From: an uncultured Vicinamibacterales bacterium
GTDB lineage: Bacteria > Acidobacteriota > Vicinamibacteria > Vicinamibacterales > UBA8438
DNA: 64,000 nucleotides
Direction: 5' to 3'
Assembly: GCA_958295905.1 (NCBI GenBank)
Contig: OY282382.1
Location: forward strand, 434,001 to 498,000
Position 1 is the stretch's first letter, and every line of letters starts with the position of its first letter. Shown piece after piece: positions 51,409 through 60,237 of this stretch. The notes beneath the pieces are model-generated. The model ran no database searches. It saw only the letters and a list, made by a program, of their open reading frames with translations, and was not told where the DNA came from. The position numbers and the translations under genes were made by a program.

Positions 51409-52080
51409 ATGGGACGACGGTACATCGCGCTGTCGATCGTCTTGTTGGCGGCGTGCGCGGTTGCGACGGCGGCGGATTTCTGGGAAGAGAAGGCGCTCAC
51501 GGACTGGTCCGACCGGGACGTCCGGCGCATGATGTCCAACTCGCCGTGGGCCAAGCGGATCACGGTGGTGTTCCCGCGGGCGCCGCGCACGGCGATCGAC
51601 GACTCGGTACGGGGCGCGCAGCGCGGACGCGGCGGCTTCGGCGGCGGCGGCTTCGGCGCCAGCCCGCAGAGCCGCCTCATCGTCCAGTGGCGCAGCGCGC
51701 TGCCGATGCGGCAGGCCCTCGTCCGCGGGCGGATTGGACAGGATGGTGCCCTCGACTCCGCGGGACGACAGCTCCTCGCCCTGAGTCCCGACGCCTACTT
51801 CATCGTCGTTTCCGGCCTGCCCCGCCCGTTCACGCGCACCCCCGCCCGGTTGAGGGCCTTCGGCCGCCTCGAGCGGCGCGGGAAACCACCGATCCTGTCG
51901 CTCCAGGCCGGCCCCCAACCGGAAGGCGACGGAGTGGCCCTCCTGTACCTGTTCCCCCGCAACGACGCCATCATCCTCGAGGACGAGGAAGTCGAGTTCG
52001 TGACCGAGGTCGCCGGGACGAGCATCAAGCGGAAGTTCAAGCTCGACGACATGGTCGTCAACGGCCGGCTCGAGCTGTGA
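51409..52080 (+). CDS. Exported protein of unknown function
   Basis: The 223-residue protein has a signal peptide (ALSIVLLAACAVATAA) and then FWEEKALTDWSDRDVRRMMSNSPWAKRITV, a start I associate with uncharacterised acidobacterial proteins. A low-complexity Gly/Arg insert (GRGGFGGGGFG) is followed by LIVQWRSALPMRQAL and a C-terminal domain rich in beta strands ending KRKFKLDDMVVNGRLEL. The Cys in LLAAC could be a lipobox. No function is known to me. ATG 51409 follows AGAAGGA seven bases earlier. Confidence 0.75.
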   Translation: MGRRYIALSIVLLAACAVATAADFWEEKALTDWSDRDVRRMMSNSPWAKRITVVFPRAPRTAIDDSVRGAQRGRGGFGGGGFGASPQSRLIVQWRSALPMRQALVRGRIGQDGALDSAGRQLLALSPDAYFIVVSGLPRPFTRTPARLRAFGRLERRGKPPILSLQAGPQPEGDGVALLYLFPRNDAIILEDEEVEFVTEVAGTSIKRKFKLDDMVVNGRLEL

Positions 52081-52089
52081 ACCGCGGGC

Positions 52090-52527
52090 TCAGTCTCTGC
52101 CGCCGACCGGCTGCTCTCCTTCGTCGTCGTCGACCAGCGGCGCGTCCGACGGGGCGCGGGGGTCGCCCGCCGATACCGTGAACGGGATGTCGCCGGCCGA
52201 GGTCGCGCCGCCGGCGCCGACCGCCGTCCACGTGAGCGTGTAGTCGCCCGCGGGCGTCGCGCCGCTCACGGCCGCCATCAGGTCGCCCTCGCCCATCGAA
52301 TGGATCCCGACCAGCGGAACGCCGCCGTCGGGGCCCTCGAGCGCGAGCCCGCTCCGGCCGAGATCGGTCGCCTCGTTGAACCAGACGCGCACCGAGGTGA
52401 ACGGTACGGTCACGACCCCGCCGGCCCCGGGGTGGCTCTCGACCACCGCCGGCGGCTCCGCGGCGCACGCCGCCACGACGCCGACGGTCATGAACGCCGG
52501 GGCGAATCTCGCCATTGGTCCCGTCAT
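52090..52527 (-). CDS. CopC-like domain protein
   Basis: The 145-residue protein has a lipoprotein-type signal (TVGVVAACA) and then a single CopC fold: VVESHPGAGGVVTVPFTSVRVWFNEATD, GVPLVGI and AGDYTLTWTAVGAGGATSAGDIPFTV. Typical copper-binding CopC begins with a mature N-terminal His, which is not visible, so copper binding is doubtful. A Cys at the lipobox suggests anchoring in the envelope. The short acidic tail (DDDEGEQPVGGRD) is unusual. ATG 52527 has GAGGGG about eight bases upstream. Confidence 0.78.
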   Translation of the reverse strand: MTGPMARFAPAFMTVGVVAACAAEPPAVVESHPGAGGVVTVPFTSVRVWFNEATDLGRSGLALEGPDGGVPLVGIHSMGEGDLMAAVSGATPAGDYTLTWTAVGAGGATSAGDIPFTVSAGDPRAPSDAPLVDDDEGEQPVGGRD

Positions 52528-52802
52528 CGATCCCCTCTCGCTCCGCACCGGCATTGTAGGCCATGACCGTCCGTCGACAGCTCGACGGCGCCGCGCCCGG
52601 CGGCGTTCGACGGAAACCGCGCCGCAGAGCCGGCTACGGCTGGCGACGAGGGCGCATCCGCCCGAACCCCCCGGACCCGGGGTGCTCCGATGGGCACGCG
52701 CATGTCCTGGGACGGCACCGGATGACCGTGCCGGTACGCACGGAAACCCGTCTGCGTCCCGCGGTTGTTCCCGCCGGTTCCGCGGTATAACATCGTCGAC
52801 AA
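52528..52802. other. Intergenic stretch, no supported gene
   Basis: Only Arg-rich shadow frames are open here. Confidence 0.4.
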
Positions 52803-53084
52803 TCAACGGCGCAGAACCTGGGGCACGTGCGACAGCATCGACGTGTCGTTAGCGGCGGCGGCGTTCGCCGCGCTCTCGCTACGGCACGCCAGCTCGTCGA
52901 ACGCCCGCGCGCGGGCCGTCAGCATCGTCTCGGCCTCGGCGCGGCTCAGCTCGGGGCAGACCTCGCCTTCGCCGGTCACGCACTGCCGCCCGACGGTGAT
53001 CGTCCGGTAGTAGCCGACGGTGGAACCCGCGCTGCACCCAGAGCGTCCGCACGGGACTGCCGCCGCAGCCGGGGTCTGCGGCAC
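52803..53084 (-). CDS. Possible small Cys-containing protein or gene fragment
   Basis: From GTG 53084 the 93-residue frame reads GYYRTITVGRQCVTGEGEVCPE, then SRAEAETMLTARARAFDELAC, with four Cys placed like an exported disulphide protein. There is no signal peptide and no known family, so it may be the C-terminal piece of a lost gene. Codon use looks coding-like compared with its shadow frames. Confidence 0.3.
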   Translation of the reverse strand: MPQTPAAAAVPCGRSGCSAGSTVGYYRTITVGRQCVTGEGEVCPELSRAEAETMLTARARAFDELACRSESAANAAAANDTSMLSHVPQVLRR

Positions 53085-53166
53085 GGGAGCGTGGGGTGAC
53101 AGTTTCCGGGCCGCGAGCCGGACGGGTCATTCCGCGGGAGCCCGCGGACCCGAACACCCGGGACCG

Positions 53167-54081
53167 TCAGGGCAGCGAGGTCTCCCCGTCCGACTCCGGC
53201 ACCGGGGGCTCGATCCACTCATTCCGGATGCGGCGCCGTATCGTCTTCAGGCCGAAGAACACGCCCATCTCGATCTCCACGAGCGCCCGATCGGGAATCC
53301 AGAGGTTCGGTTCGACCCGGCGGAAATCGATCTGGCCCGTCGCGCGGCGGAGGGTGCCGGCGATTCCCCAGAGCCAGCGGAAGGGACGCTGCATCTCAAA
53401 CACGGCCCGCCTCACCCCGTAGTCGTGCTGCGCAATCCACAGGCGGCCCGCCGAGCGGTTCATCGCCTTGTCGAGGCGACGGCTGTCGGGCAGCCGCCCT
53501 TCGCGAGGCTCGAACCGGATTACCCAGCAGACCCGGCCGGCCACGACGTCGGTTCCGACGAGGGTCGTGACGTAACGGTCCATCAACTCGTGGTCGAAGT
53601 CGACGCGCATCTCGTCCGGGGCATACCGCTCGCCGCGGGCGGCGTGCCGTCTCGCCTCGCGGACGAAGTCGGCCTTCCTCCCCCGTTCGTCCCGGGCCGC
53701 GTCCTCGTCGAGGGGGCGGCCGTTGCGCGCGATGAGCTCCGAATAGAAATGGCCATCGAGGGGATAGTGCCGGTTTCGGGTCGTCTCGACGCGGGTCACG
53801 CGCCCGTCGCTGTCCAGCGATTCGACCCAGCCGTCGGTGAAGTACTCGAAATCGAGCTCGAAAGCCGCCGCCCGTTGCCGCGCGGCCTGTTCGAGGGCGC
53901 GGTCGATGATCACGCGCGCCTCGACGGGGGCGTCGCCGGCGGCGTCTTCGAGGCCGCGGTCGATGATCGCGGTCGCCTCGACAGCGTCGCCGCCGGCGTC
54001 GTCACCCAGCGGCTGAGCCGTCGCGAGGAGAGGAAGACCGACCAGTCCGAGGCACCACGCGAGCGTCGAGTGTCGACTCAT
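53167..54081 (-). CDS. LolA-like outer-membrane-type exported protein
   Basis: The 304-residue protein has a signal peptide (LAWCLGLVGLPLLATAQ), a duplicated acidic helix (ATAIIDRGLEDAAGDAP and ARVIIDRALEQAARQ) and then a beta-rich domain of the type found in outer-membrane lipoprotein-sorting (LolA/LolB-like) proteins: GTDVVAGRVCWVIRFEPREG, FRWLWGIAGTLRRATGQIDF and PNLWIPDRALVEIEMGVFF. Function is unassigned. A short-peptide frame and a perfect terminator lie directly upstream on the same strand, which could control it by attenuation. Confidence 0.72.
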   Translation of the reverse strand: MSRHSTLAWCLGLVGLPLLATAQPLGDDAGGDAVEATAIIDRGLEDAAGDAPVEARVIIDRALEQAARQRAAAFELDFEYFTDGWVESLDSDGRVTRVETTRNRHYPLDGHFYSELIARNGRPLDEDAARDERGRKADFVREARRHAARGERYAPDEMRVDFDHELMDRYVTTLVGTDVVAGRVCWVIRFEPREGRLPDSRRLDKAMNRSAGRLWIAQHDYGVRRAVFEMQRPFRWLWGIAGTLRRATGQIDFRRVEPNLWIPDRALVEIEMGVFFGLKTIRRRIRNEWIEPPVPESDGETSLP

Positions 54082-54189
54082 CAGCAGCCATGCCTCCACT
54101 GCTTCCGTTTCTCGGCAGGATCGACCGCGAGCGATAGCCTCCGTTTCCGGAAAGACCGGGCCGCAGCGGCGGCGCGCTTCGCGGACCGA

Positions 54190-54222
54190 CAAAAAAAGCC
54201 CCGGTTCCCGAGGGAACCGGGG
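54190..54222 (-). terminator. Perfect intrinsic terminator between short peptide and LolA-like gene
   Basis: On the minus strand GCCCCGGTTCCC (54222-54211) pairs without mismatch with GGGAACCGGGGC (54208-54197) over a two-base gap and is followed by seven Ts (54196-54190). It stands about 110 bases before the gene start at 54081. Confidence 0.9.
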
Positions 54223-54296
54223 CCCGGTACGGTCTGCGTCAGCGACGTTGGGTTACCCCGTGCGGGGTCCCGGCGCCGCGTGCGCGCTGGAGGTCC

Positions 54297-54341
54297 CTAC
54301 GAGGACGCCACCTCCGCAGAGCCGTTGCCATAGTCGTCCAC
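54297..54341 (-). CDS. Short peptide frame with ideal ribosome site
   Basis: GTG 54341 starts a 14-residue frame (MDDYGNGSAEVASS) ending TAG at 54297. AAGGAGGT lies at 54355-54348, six bases before the start, a full match to the anti-Shine-Dalgarno sequence and stronger than any other site I saw in the window. An in-frame ATG at 54377 would give 26 residues. The perfect terminator follows 75 bases downstream. It could be a leader peptide for the LolA-like gene or a separate small peptide gene. A TTGACA at about 54504 with a plausible GACGAT 17 bases on may be its promoter. Confidence 0.5.
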   Translation of the reverse strand: MDDYGNGSAEVASS

Positions 54342-54554
54342 GGGATCACCTCCTTCGTGGGGGCGGGCCATCGTCATGTCGGGTCCCAACCCGCCGGCCG
54401 CCGATCCGCCCCACCTCGATCGGAGACCGCCGCGCCGTCGCGCGGGCCCATGCGGCAGTCCGCAGACCGCCGATCCGATCGTCGGACAAGCGGCGTTTCC
54501 TGTCAAATCGTCGCCGGCGGCCGGCCGCCGGCCGATCGCGCGTAGAATGGCACT

Positions 54555-54863
54555 GTGATCTATCGAGACGAGCGCGGTGTCGAGTACGTCCCGGTGCCGC
54601 TTCCCACCCACGAGGTGACGGACGCCGTCGCCGTGGACGCGCGCCGGGTGACGCGCTCGACCGTGCGCAAGCCGGCGCCGGTGTACACCGGCGCCGACGG
54701 GGCGGAGCTGGCCGCGCAGCCGCGGAACCACCGGCGGCACTGGACCGACCGGCAGTGGCTCGCCTTCGAGGAGCATCTGCGCCTCGAGGTCGATCTTGCC
54801 AAGGGCGACGCCCCGGCCGCCGCCGTGTGGGTCGTCAGGCCGCATGACCGCGGCTCGGCCTGA
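54555..54863 (+). CDS. Small hypothetical protein
   Basis: The 102-residue protein from GTG 54555 reads MIYRDERGVEYVPVPLPTHEV and ends VDLAKGDAPAAAVWVVRPHDRG. There is no signal peptide, helix or motif I recognise. It lies 33 bases before the symporter on the same strand, so the two could be cotranscribed. A start codon is the main uncertainty. Confidence 0.5.
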   Translation: MIYRDERGVEYVPVPLPTHEVTDAVAVDARRVTRSTVRKPAPVYTGADGAELAAQPRNHRRHWTDRQWLAFEEHLRLEVDLAKGDAPAAAVWVVRPHDRGSA

Positions 54864-54896
54864 CCGGTTGCGAGCCGGCCCGGGCAGGATGGACGC

Positions 54897-56828
54897 GTGC
54901 ATCCGGTCGACGCCCTCATCGTGCTGGCCTTCGTCGCCTACGCGGTCAGCGCCGGGGTCCGTCACCGCCGACAGGCGTCGAAGAACCTCGACGAGTACTT
55001 TCTCGCGGGCCGGTCCCTGCCCGGGTGGAAAGCCGGCCTCAGCATGGCGGCGACGCAGTTCGCGGCGGATACGCCGCTGCTCGTCACCGGCCTCATCGCC
55101 ACCGCGGGAATCTTCGGGCTGTGGCAGCTCTGGATCTTCGGCGTCACCTTCCTGCTCCTCGGCTTCGTGCTCGCGGGGGCGTGGCGGCGGGCGGGCGTGG
55201 TCACCGACGCCGAGCTGACCGAGGTGCGCTACGGCGGCCGGCCGGCGGCGGTGCTGCGCTGCGTCAAGGCGCTCTACTTCGGCGCCGTCATCAACTGCAT
55301 CGCCCTCGCCTGGGTGCTCTTCGCGGCCGCGAAGATCGCCGAACCCTTCCTGCTGTGGAACGCGTGGCTCCCGGCTGGGCTGTTCCAGCCCGTCGCCGCC
55401 GCGGTCGAGGCGGTCGGCACGCCGCTCGCGATCGGAGGCGTCGACGACCCCGAGGTCTGGATCAGGACCGCGAACAACTTCCTGTCGCTGATCCTGATCC
55501 TGGCGGTCGTGGCGTTCTACTCGGCGACCGGGGGGTTGCGGGGGGTGGTCGCCACCGACATCGGCCAGATCGTCGTCATGGGCGCCGGCACCGCCGCGTT
55601 CACCGCGTTCGTCGTCGCGGAGGCGGGCGGTCTGGGGGCGTTGCCGGGGCGGGTTCAGGAGACGTTCGCGGCGGGCGGGCCGGGCGGCATCCGGCCCGAC
55701 GAGATTCTCGCCTTCACGCCCGGACACGGCAAGGACGTCACCATGACGGTCCTGTCGCTGCTCGGGCTGCTGTGGCTCATCAACTCGGTGTCCGACGGCA
55801 GCGGCTATCTCGCCCAGCGGTCGATGGCGTGCCGCAGCGACCGCGACGCGAAGACCGCCGCGGTGGTGTTCACCTACGCCCAGGTGCTGGTGCGCAGCCT
55901 GCTGTGGCTGCCCCTGGGGGTCGGGCTGCTGGTGCTGTTCCCCCCCGATCCGGGGCTGGCCCCCGAGCTCGTCCAGGCCGACCGGGAAGCCTCCTACGTG
56001 CGCGGCATGGCGGCCCTGCTGCCGGTCGGGGTGCGCGGCCTGATGCTGACGGGGATGCTCGCCGCTCTGGCGTCGACCGTCGACACGCATCTCAACTGGG
56101 GCGCCTCGTACTGGACCAACGACATCTACAAGCGGTTCATCTGTCAGGGGTGGCTCGGGACCGAGCCGAGCGGCCGCGCCCTGGTGTGGGTGGCGCGGGC
56201 CGCGGGCGTGCTGACCCTGGTGATCGCCCTCGGCATCATGACCCGGCTCACCTCCATCAACCAGGCGTGGCAGATCAACCTGCTGTTCGGGGCCGGCCTC
56301 GGCGTGGTTCTGGTTCTCCGCTGGGTCTGGTGGCGCATGAACGCCTGGGCGGAGATCGCCGCGATGGTGGTATCGTGCGGTGTCGCTCCGTTGCTCATCT
56401 TTTTCTTCGACGACGCCCAGCAACCGTTGCGGCTGCTGCTGGCGGCGGCGGCGGCGACGGCGGCGGCGCTGGCCGCCGTCCGGCTCACCGCCGCCGAGGA
56501 GCGGTCACGGCTCGTGACCTTCTACCGGCGCGTGCGGCCGGTGGGCTTCTGGGGGCCGGTTGCCCGCGCCGGCGGCGACGGCGGGGAGGACGGCGCGCGG
56601 CGGCTGGGACGCGCCGCCGCGGCCATGGTGTCGTGCGCGGCGACCCTGTTCTGCCTGCTCGTCGGCCTCGGCACTTGGCTGGTCGGCAGCCCGGCCCCGG
56701 ATTGGGTTCCCGCCCGCCCGCTCTGGATCGGCGGGCTGCTCGCCGCGGGGCTCGCGCTGTGCCCGGTCTGGTATCGGTTGGGGTACGGAACGCGCTCCGA
56801 AGCGGGGCCGGCCCGGCCGGCGCCGTGA
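54897..56828 (+). CDS. Sodium:solute symporter family transporter
   Basis: The 643-residue protein has about thirteen to fifteen membrane helices with the SSS pattern: LDEYFLAGRSLPGWKAGLSMAATQFAADTPL at helix 2, the ATGGLRGVVATDIGQ loop, SDGSGYLAQRSMACRSDRDAK and LMLTGMLAALASTVDTHLNWGASYWTNDIYKRF at the region of the sodium-site helix 8. The C-terminal third is longer than in classic 500-residue members. Substrate unknown, likely an organic solute taken up with Na+. GTG 54897 was chosen; the fit is strong. Confidence 0.9.
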   Translation: MHPVDALIVLAFVAYAVSAGVRHRRQASKNLDEYFLAGRSLPGWKAGLSMAATQFAADTPLLVTGLIATAGIFGLWQLWIFGVTFLLLGFVLAGAWRRAGVVTDAELTEVRYGGRPAAVLRCVKALYFGAVINCIALAWVLFAAAKIAEPFLLWNAWLPAGLFQPVAAAVEAVGTPLAIGGVDDPEVWIRTANNFLSLILILAVVAFYSATGGLRGVVATDIGQIVVMGAGTAAFTAFVVAEAGGLGALPGRVQETFAAGGPGGIRPDEILAFTPGHGKDVTMTVLSLLGLLWLINSVSDGSGYLAQRSMACRSDRDAKTAAVVFTYAQVLVRSLLWLPLGVGLLVLFPPDPGLAPELVQADREASYVRGMAALLPVGVRGLMLTGMLAALASTVDTHLNWGASYWTNDIYKRFICQGWLGTEPSGRALVWVARAAGVLTLVIALGIMTRLTSINQAWQINLLFGAGLGVVLVLRWVWWRMNAWAEIAAMVVSCGVAPLLIFFFDDAQQPLRLLLAAAAATAAALAAVRLTAAEERSRLVTFYRRVRPVGFWGPVARAGGDGGEDGARRLGRAAAAMVSCAATLFCLLVGLGTWLVGSPAPDWVPARPLWIGGLLAAGLALCPVWYRLGYGTRSEAGPARPAP

Positions 56829-56926
56829 TCCCCGGGTGCCGGTGACGAGACCGCGGAACTCCCCCGCCTGCTCCGGGCGACGGCGCCCGCGATCCCGGCG
56901 GCCGGGTGACGGCAGGAGACGACGAT

Positions 56927-58147
56927 ATGGCTCGACGGTGGCTGTTGGCCGGTCTGTGCGCGGCGTTCGGCGCTCCGGGCGCCGCACAGTCGCTGACCGA
57001 GGCCGAGGCGGTGGCGAAAATGCGGGCGGAGTATCCGCAGGTGATCGCCCTGCGGCTCGGCGTGCGCGAGCTGGAAGCGGACGCCCGCGAGCGGACCCTG
57101 CCGGCCAACCCGGCCGTTGCCTATACGCGGGAAGACGCCGGCGCGGCGGTCGACGACTTCCTGCTCGTGAGCCAGCAGATGCCCCTGTGGGGCCGCCGGC
57201 GGCTGATGGGCGAGGCGGCCCGGCACGCGGTCTCGGCCCGGGCGGCCGACGTCGACGCCCGGCTGTTGGCGGTCGAGGCCGAGCTGCGCCACGTGTTCAC
57301 CGATCTCCTGCTGGCGCAGGACCGGGTGCGGTCGCTCGAAGCCGGCTTGGACCGGCTCGACGAGCTGATCGCGGTGCTCCGCACGCGCGAAGAGCAGGGC
57401 GAGGGCTCTCGGTTCGATCGGCTGCGCGCCGAGCGCGAAGGGGCCGAGGTCGACGCCGACCTCGCGCTGGCCCGCATCGACCGCCGGCGGGCCCAGGCGC
57501 GGCTTGCCGCCTTCCTTGCCGAGGGCACCGACCCCGACGGGTTGACGGCAGCGGGCGGTCTCGACGACTACGCGGTTCCTCCGATCCCGGCGCCCGCGGC
57601 GGCGCAGCTTCCCAAGGGCCGCCAGGAATATCGCGCGCTGGGCCTCGAGGCCCAGCGGTGGGGGGCCGAGGAGCGCGCCGCGCGCCGCCTGCGGCTGCCC
57701 ACCGCCCAGGTGACGGGAGGCATGAAGCGGAGCCGCGTGCTCGGGCCGATGGACACCGGGTTCGTCCTTGGCGCCTCGGTGTCGTTGCCCCTGTTCAACC
57801 GCGGGCAGGCGCAGGCGGCGCGGGCCGCGGCGGCCCGCGCGCGCCTCGAGGCCGAGCGCCGGACCCTCGCGGCCCGCATCGCGGCCGAGGTCCACGCCGC
57901 GTCGGCCGCCGCGGTCGGCGCGCGCGCGCTGGCCGATCGCTACCGGGCCGACTCGGTGTCCCGCGCCGACGAGCTCGTGGCCATCGCGACCGCGGCCTAC
58001 GAGGAAGGCGAGTTCGGCATCCTGGAGCTGCTCGACGCCCATCGGGTCAGCCTGAGCGCGAACCTGCGGTCGCTCGATCTGTCGGCGGCGGCGCGCCGGG
58101 GCGCCGTCGCGCTCGACCGCGCGGCCGGCCGGGGGATGACGCCATGA
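56927..58147 (+). CDS. TolC family outer-membrane efflux protein (CzcC-like)
   Basis: The 406-residue protein has a signal peptide (LLAGLCAAFGAPGAAQ) and two OEP repeats of helix pairs: LTEAEAVAKMRAEYPQV, QQMPLWGRRRLMGEAARH, then SLPLFNRGQAQAARAAAARARLEAE and EEGEFGILELLDAHR. It forms the outer channel of the metal efflux complex built with the next two genes. ATG 56927 has AGGAG nine bases upstream. Its final stop overlaps the start of the first repeat unit as CCATGAGG, i.e. ATGA coupling. The last 25 residues are themselves copied in the array that follows. Confidence 0.9.
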   Translation: MARRWLLAGLCAAFGAPGAAQSLTEAEAVAKMRAEYPQVIALRLGVRELEADARERTLPANPAVAYTREDAGAAVDDFLLVSQQMPLWGRRRLMGEAARHAVSARAADVDARLLAVEAELRHVFTDLLLAQDRVRSLEAGLDRLDELIAVLRTREEQGEGSRFDRLRAEREGAEVDADLALARIDRRRAQARLAAFLAEGTDPDGLTAAGGLDDYAVPPIPAPAAAQLPKGRQEYRALGLEAQRWGAEERAARRLRLPTAQVTGGMKRSRVLGPMDTGFVLGASVSLPLFNRGQAQAARAAAARARLEAERRTLAARIAAEVHAASAAAVGARALADRYRADSVSRADELVAIATAAYEEGEFGILELLDAHRVSLSANLRSLDLSAAARRGAVALDRAAGRGMTP

Positions 58148-58640
58148 GGAACACCATGCCCGCGGCGGGCAGGCTGTCGGCGGCGGCGTTGCCGTATCTG
58201 TCGGCGGCGGCGCGCCGGGGCGCCGTCGCGCTCGACCGCGCGGCCGGCCGGGGGATGACGCCATGAGGAACACCATGCCCGCGGCGGCGTTGTTGTCGGC
58301 GGCGGCGTTGCCGTATCTGTCAGCGCCGTCGCGCCGGGGCGCCGTCGCGCTCGACCGCGCGGCCGGCCGGGGGATGACACCATGAGGAACACCATGCAAC
58401 GCGGCGGGCAGGCTGTCGGCGGCGGCGTTGCCGTATCTGTCGGCGGCGGCGCGCCGGGGCGCCGTCGCGCTCGACCGCACGGCCGGCCGGGGGATGACAC
58501 CATGAGGAACACCATGCAACGCGGCGGGCCGGCTGTCGGCGGCGGCATTGCTGTATCTGTCGGCGGCCGACCCGCCGGGGCGCCGTTGCGCTCGACCGCG
58601 CGGCCGGCCGGGGGATGACGCCATGAGGAACACCATGCCC
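58079..58640 (+). repeat. Tandem array of about 120-base units at the tolC-adaptor junction
   Basis: CCATGAGGAACACCATGC occurs at ATG positions 58144, 58263, 58382, 58502 and 58623 (spacings 119, 119, 120, 121). Each unit contains the tolC tail coding sequence and the adaptor start. The first unit encodes a 40-residue peptide ending TGA that overlaps the next ATG; the second does the same. Confidence 0.95.
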
Positions 58641-60167
58641 GCGGCGGCGTTGTTGTCGGCGGCGGCGTTGCTGTCGGCGTGCGGGTCGGCGCCGCCGCCG
58701 GAGGAGGCCCCGCAAGAGGAGCCGGCGCCGGTCGTCGTGAGCCGGTGGACCGACCGCAGCGAGCTGTTCGTCGAGTTCCCGCCGCTCGTCGCGGGGGCCA
58801 CGAGCCGGTTCGCGATCCACTTCACCGACCTCGCAACCTTCGAGCCGTTGCGGGAGGGCCGGGCGACGGTGCGCCTGACCGGCGTGCGCGCGCGCGCGGA
58901 GGAGTTCGTGGTCGACGGCCCCGGCCGCCCCGGCATTTTCGGGGTCGACGTCACCCCGGCCGCCGCGGGCCGCGCGCGGCTCGAGCTGCTGCTGGACGCG
59001 GCGGCGGTGCGCGACCGCCACGACCTCGGCGAGGTCACGGTGCTGACGGCGGCGCAGGCGGTGACGTTGCCGCCCGCGGCCGAGGAGGAGGACGGCACGG
59101 TCCCGTTCCTCAAGGAGCAGCAATGGTCGCTCGACTTCGCGACCGCGGTGGCCCGCCGGCGATCGATGGCCGCCGGCCTCGACATCCCCGCCCAGATCCA
59201 GCCGCGCACCGGCGGGCAGGCCGAGGTGACGACCCCGGTGGCGGGCCGGCTCGCCGCCGACCTGCCGGCCCGGCCCGTCGGGTCCGTCGTGGGCCGAGGC
59301 GACACCCTGGCCCAGATCGTCCCCCGCAGCGGGCACGCCGACGACCGCCCCGCCCTCGAGCTGGCGGTGGCCGAGGCGCGCGACGCGCTGGAGCTGGCGC
59401 GGGCGGAGCACGCGCGGGTCGAGCGGCTGGTCGAAGTCGGCGCGCTTCCGGCGCGCCGCCGGCTCGAGGCGCGGCTCGCGGCGCAGACGGCCGGGGCCCG
59501 GTTGACGGCGGCCGAGGCGCATCTCGCCCAGCTCGACTCGACGCGGCGGGGCGAGGGGGACGGCACCGAGGATACGCGGTTCGTGCTGCGCGCGCCGATG
59601 CGCGGCGTGGTCGCAGAGTCGGCGGCCACCCCCGGGGCCAGCGTCGACGAGGGCGCGAGGCTGTTCACGCTCATCGCGATCGACCGCGTCCACGTCGTCG
59701 GCGCGTTGCCCGAGGCGGCCCTGCCGCGTCTCGCCGAGATCGCGCGGGCCGAGCTCGAGGTGCCGGGGGCGGGGGCGCCGGCGCCCCTCGAGCGCCTGGT
59801 GACGGTGGGACGCGTGGTCGACGGCGACACCCGGACCGTCCCCATCATCTACGAGCTGCCCAACCCGGGGCGCGGGCTCGCCATCGGCCAGGCCGTCACC
59901 CTCCGCGTCTTCGGCGCTTCGAGGGAGGATGCGGTCACCGTGCCCGCGGGCGCGATCGTCGACGACGGCGGCCAGCCGGTGGTCTTCGTCCAGGTCGGCG
60001 GCGAGAGCTTCGAGCGGCGCCCGGTCAGGATCGGTCATCGCGAGGGCGGGGACGTCCAGGTGATCGGGGACGTCGCGGCGGGCGACCGGGTGGTCACGGT
60101 GGGGGCGCCGTTGATCCGCCTCGCGGCGCTCTCGCCGCAGGCGCCGGCTCACGGACATACGCACTGA
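58623..60167 (+). CDS. RND efflux periplasmic adaptor (CzcB/CusB-like)
   Basis: The 514-residue protein has a lipobox (LLSAC, Cys about residue 20), an extra N-terminal beta domain (about 30-150) and then the adaptor core: AEVTTPVAGRLAADLPARPVGSVVGRGDTL (barrel-sandwich), ALELAVAEARDALELARAEHARVERLVE (coiled coil), LRAPMRGVVAES and VPAGAIVDDGGQPVVFVQ. The tail HGHTH is His-rich and could bind metal. It links the inner RND pump to TolC. The last of five repeated ATG copies is its start. Confidence 0.9.
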   Translation: MRNTMPAAALLSAAALLSACGSAPPPEEAPQEEPAPVVVSRWTDRSELFVEFPPLVAGATSRFAIHFTDLATFEPLREGRATVRLTGVRARAEEFVVDGPGRPGIFGVDVTPAAAGRARLELLLDAAAVRDRHDLGEVTVLTAAQAVTLPPAAEEEDGTVPFLKEQQWSLDFATAVARRRSMAAGLDIPAQIQPRTGGQAEVTTPVAGRLAADLPARPVGSVVGRGDTLAQIVPRSGHADDRPALELAVAEARDALELARAEHARVERLVEVGALPARRRLEARLAAQTAGARLTAAEAHLAQLDSTRRGEGDGTEDTRFVLRAPMRGVVAESAATPGASVDEGARLFTLIAIDRVHVVGALPEAALPRLAEIARAELEVPGAGAPAPLERLVTVGRVVDGDTRTVPIIYELPNPGRGLAIGQAVTLRVFGASREDAVTVPAGAIVDDGGQPVVFVQVGGESFERRPVRIGHREGGDVQVIGDVAAGDRVVTVGAPLIRLAALSPQAPAHGHTH

Positions 60168-60237
60168 TGCCGGATGCGCTGATGCGCCGGCGGCCGCCCG
60201 GTGCGCACCTTGTCGGGTCCCGGCGTGGACGGAACTG
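60168..60237 (+). other. Spacer with a duplicated start-like block
   Basis: TGATGCCGGATGCGCTGATG just after the adaptor stop resembles TGATGTTGGATGCGCTCATT, the true start of the next gene (60237-60256). Another boundary duplication, about 71 bases apart. Confidence 0.55.

Noticed and set aside
54342-54356. GGATCACCTCCTT, identical to a 16S rRNA 3' end
   Set aside because: It is only the complement of a strong Shine-Dalgarno site; no other rRNA sequence surrounds it.
54297-56423. A 708-residue minus-strand open frame opposite the symporter gene
   Set aside because: It is His/Arg/Pro-rich with no domain, runs fully antisense to a clear membrane transporter and only its last 26 codons correspond to the separate short-peptide frame.
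58079-58640. CRISPR-like array
   Set aside because: Units are about 120 bases with no unique spacers; the whole unit is repeated and is coding in origin.
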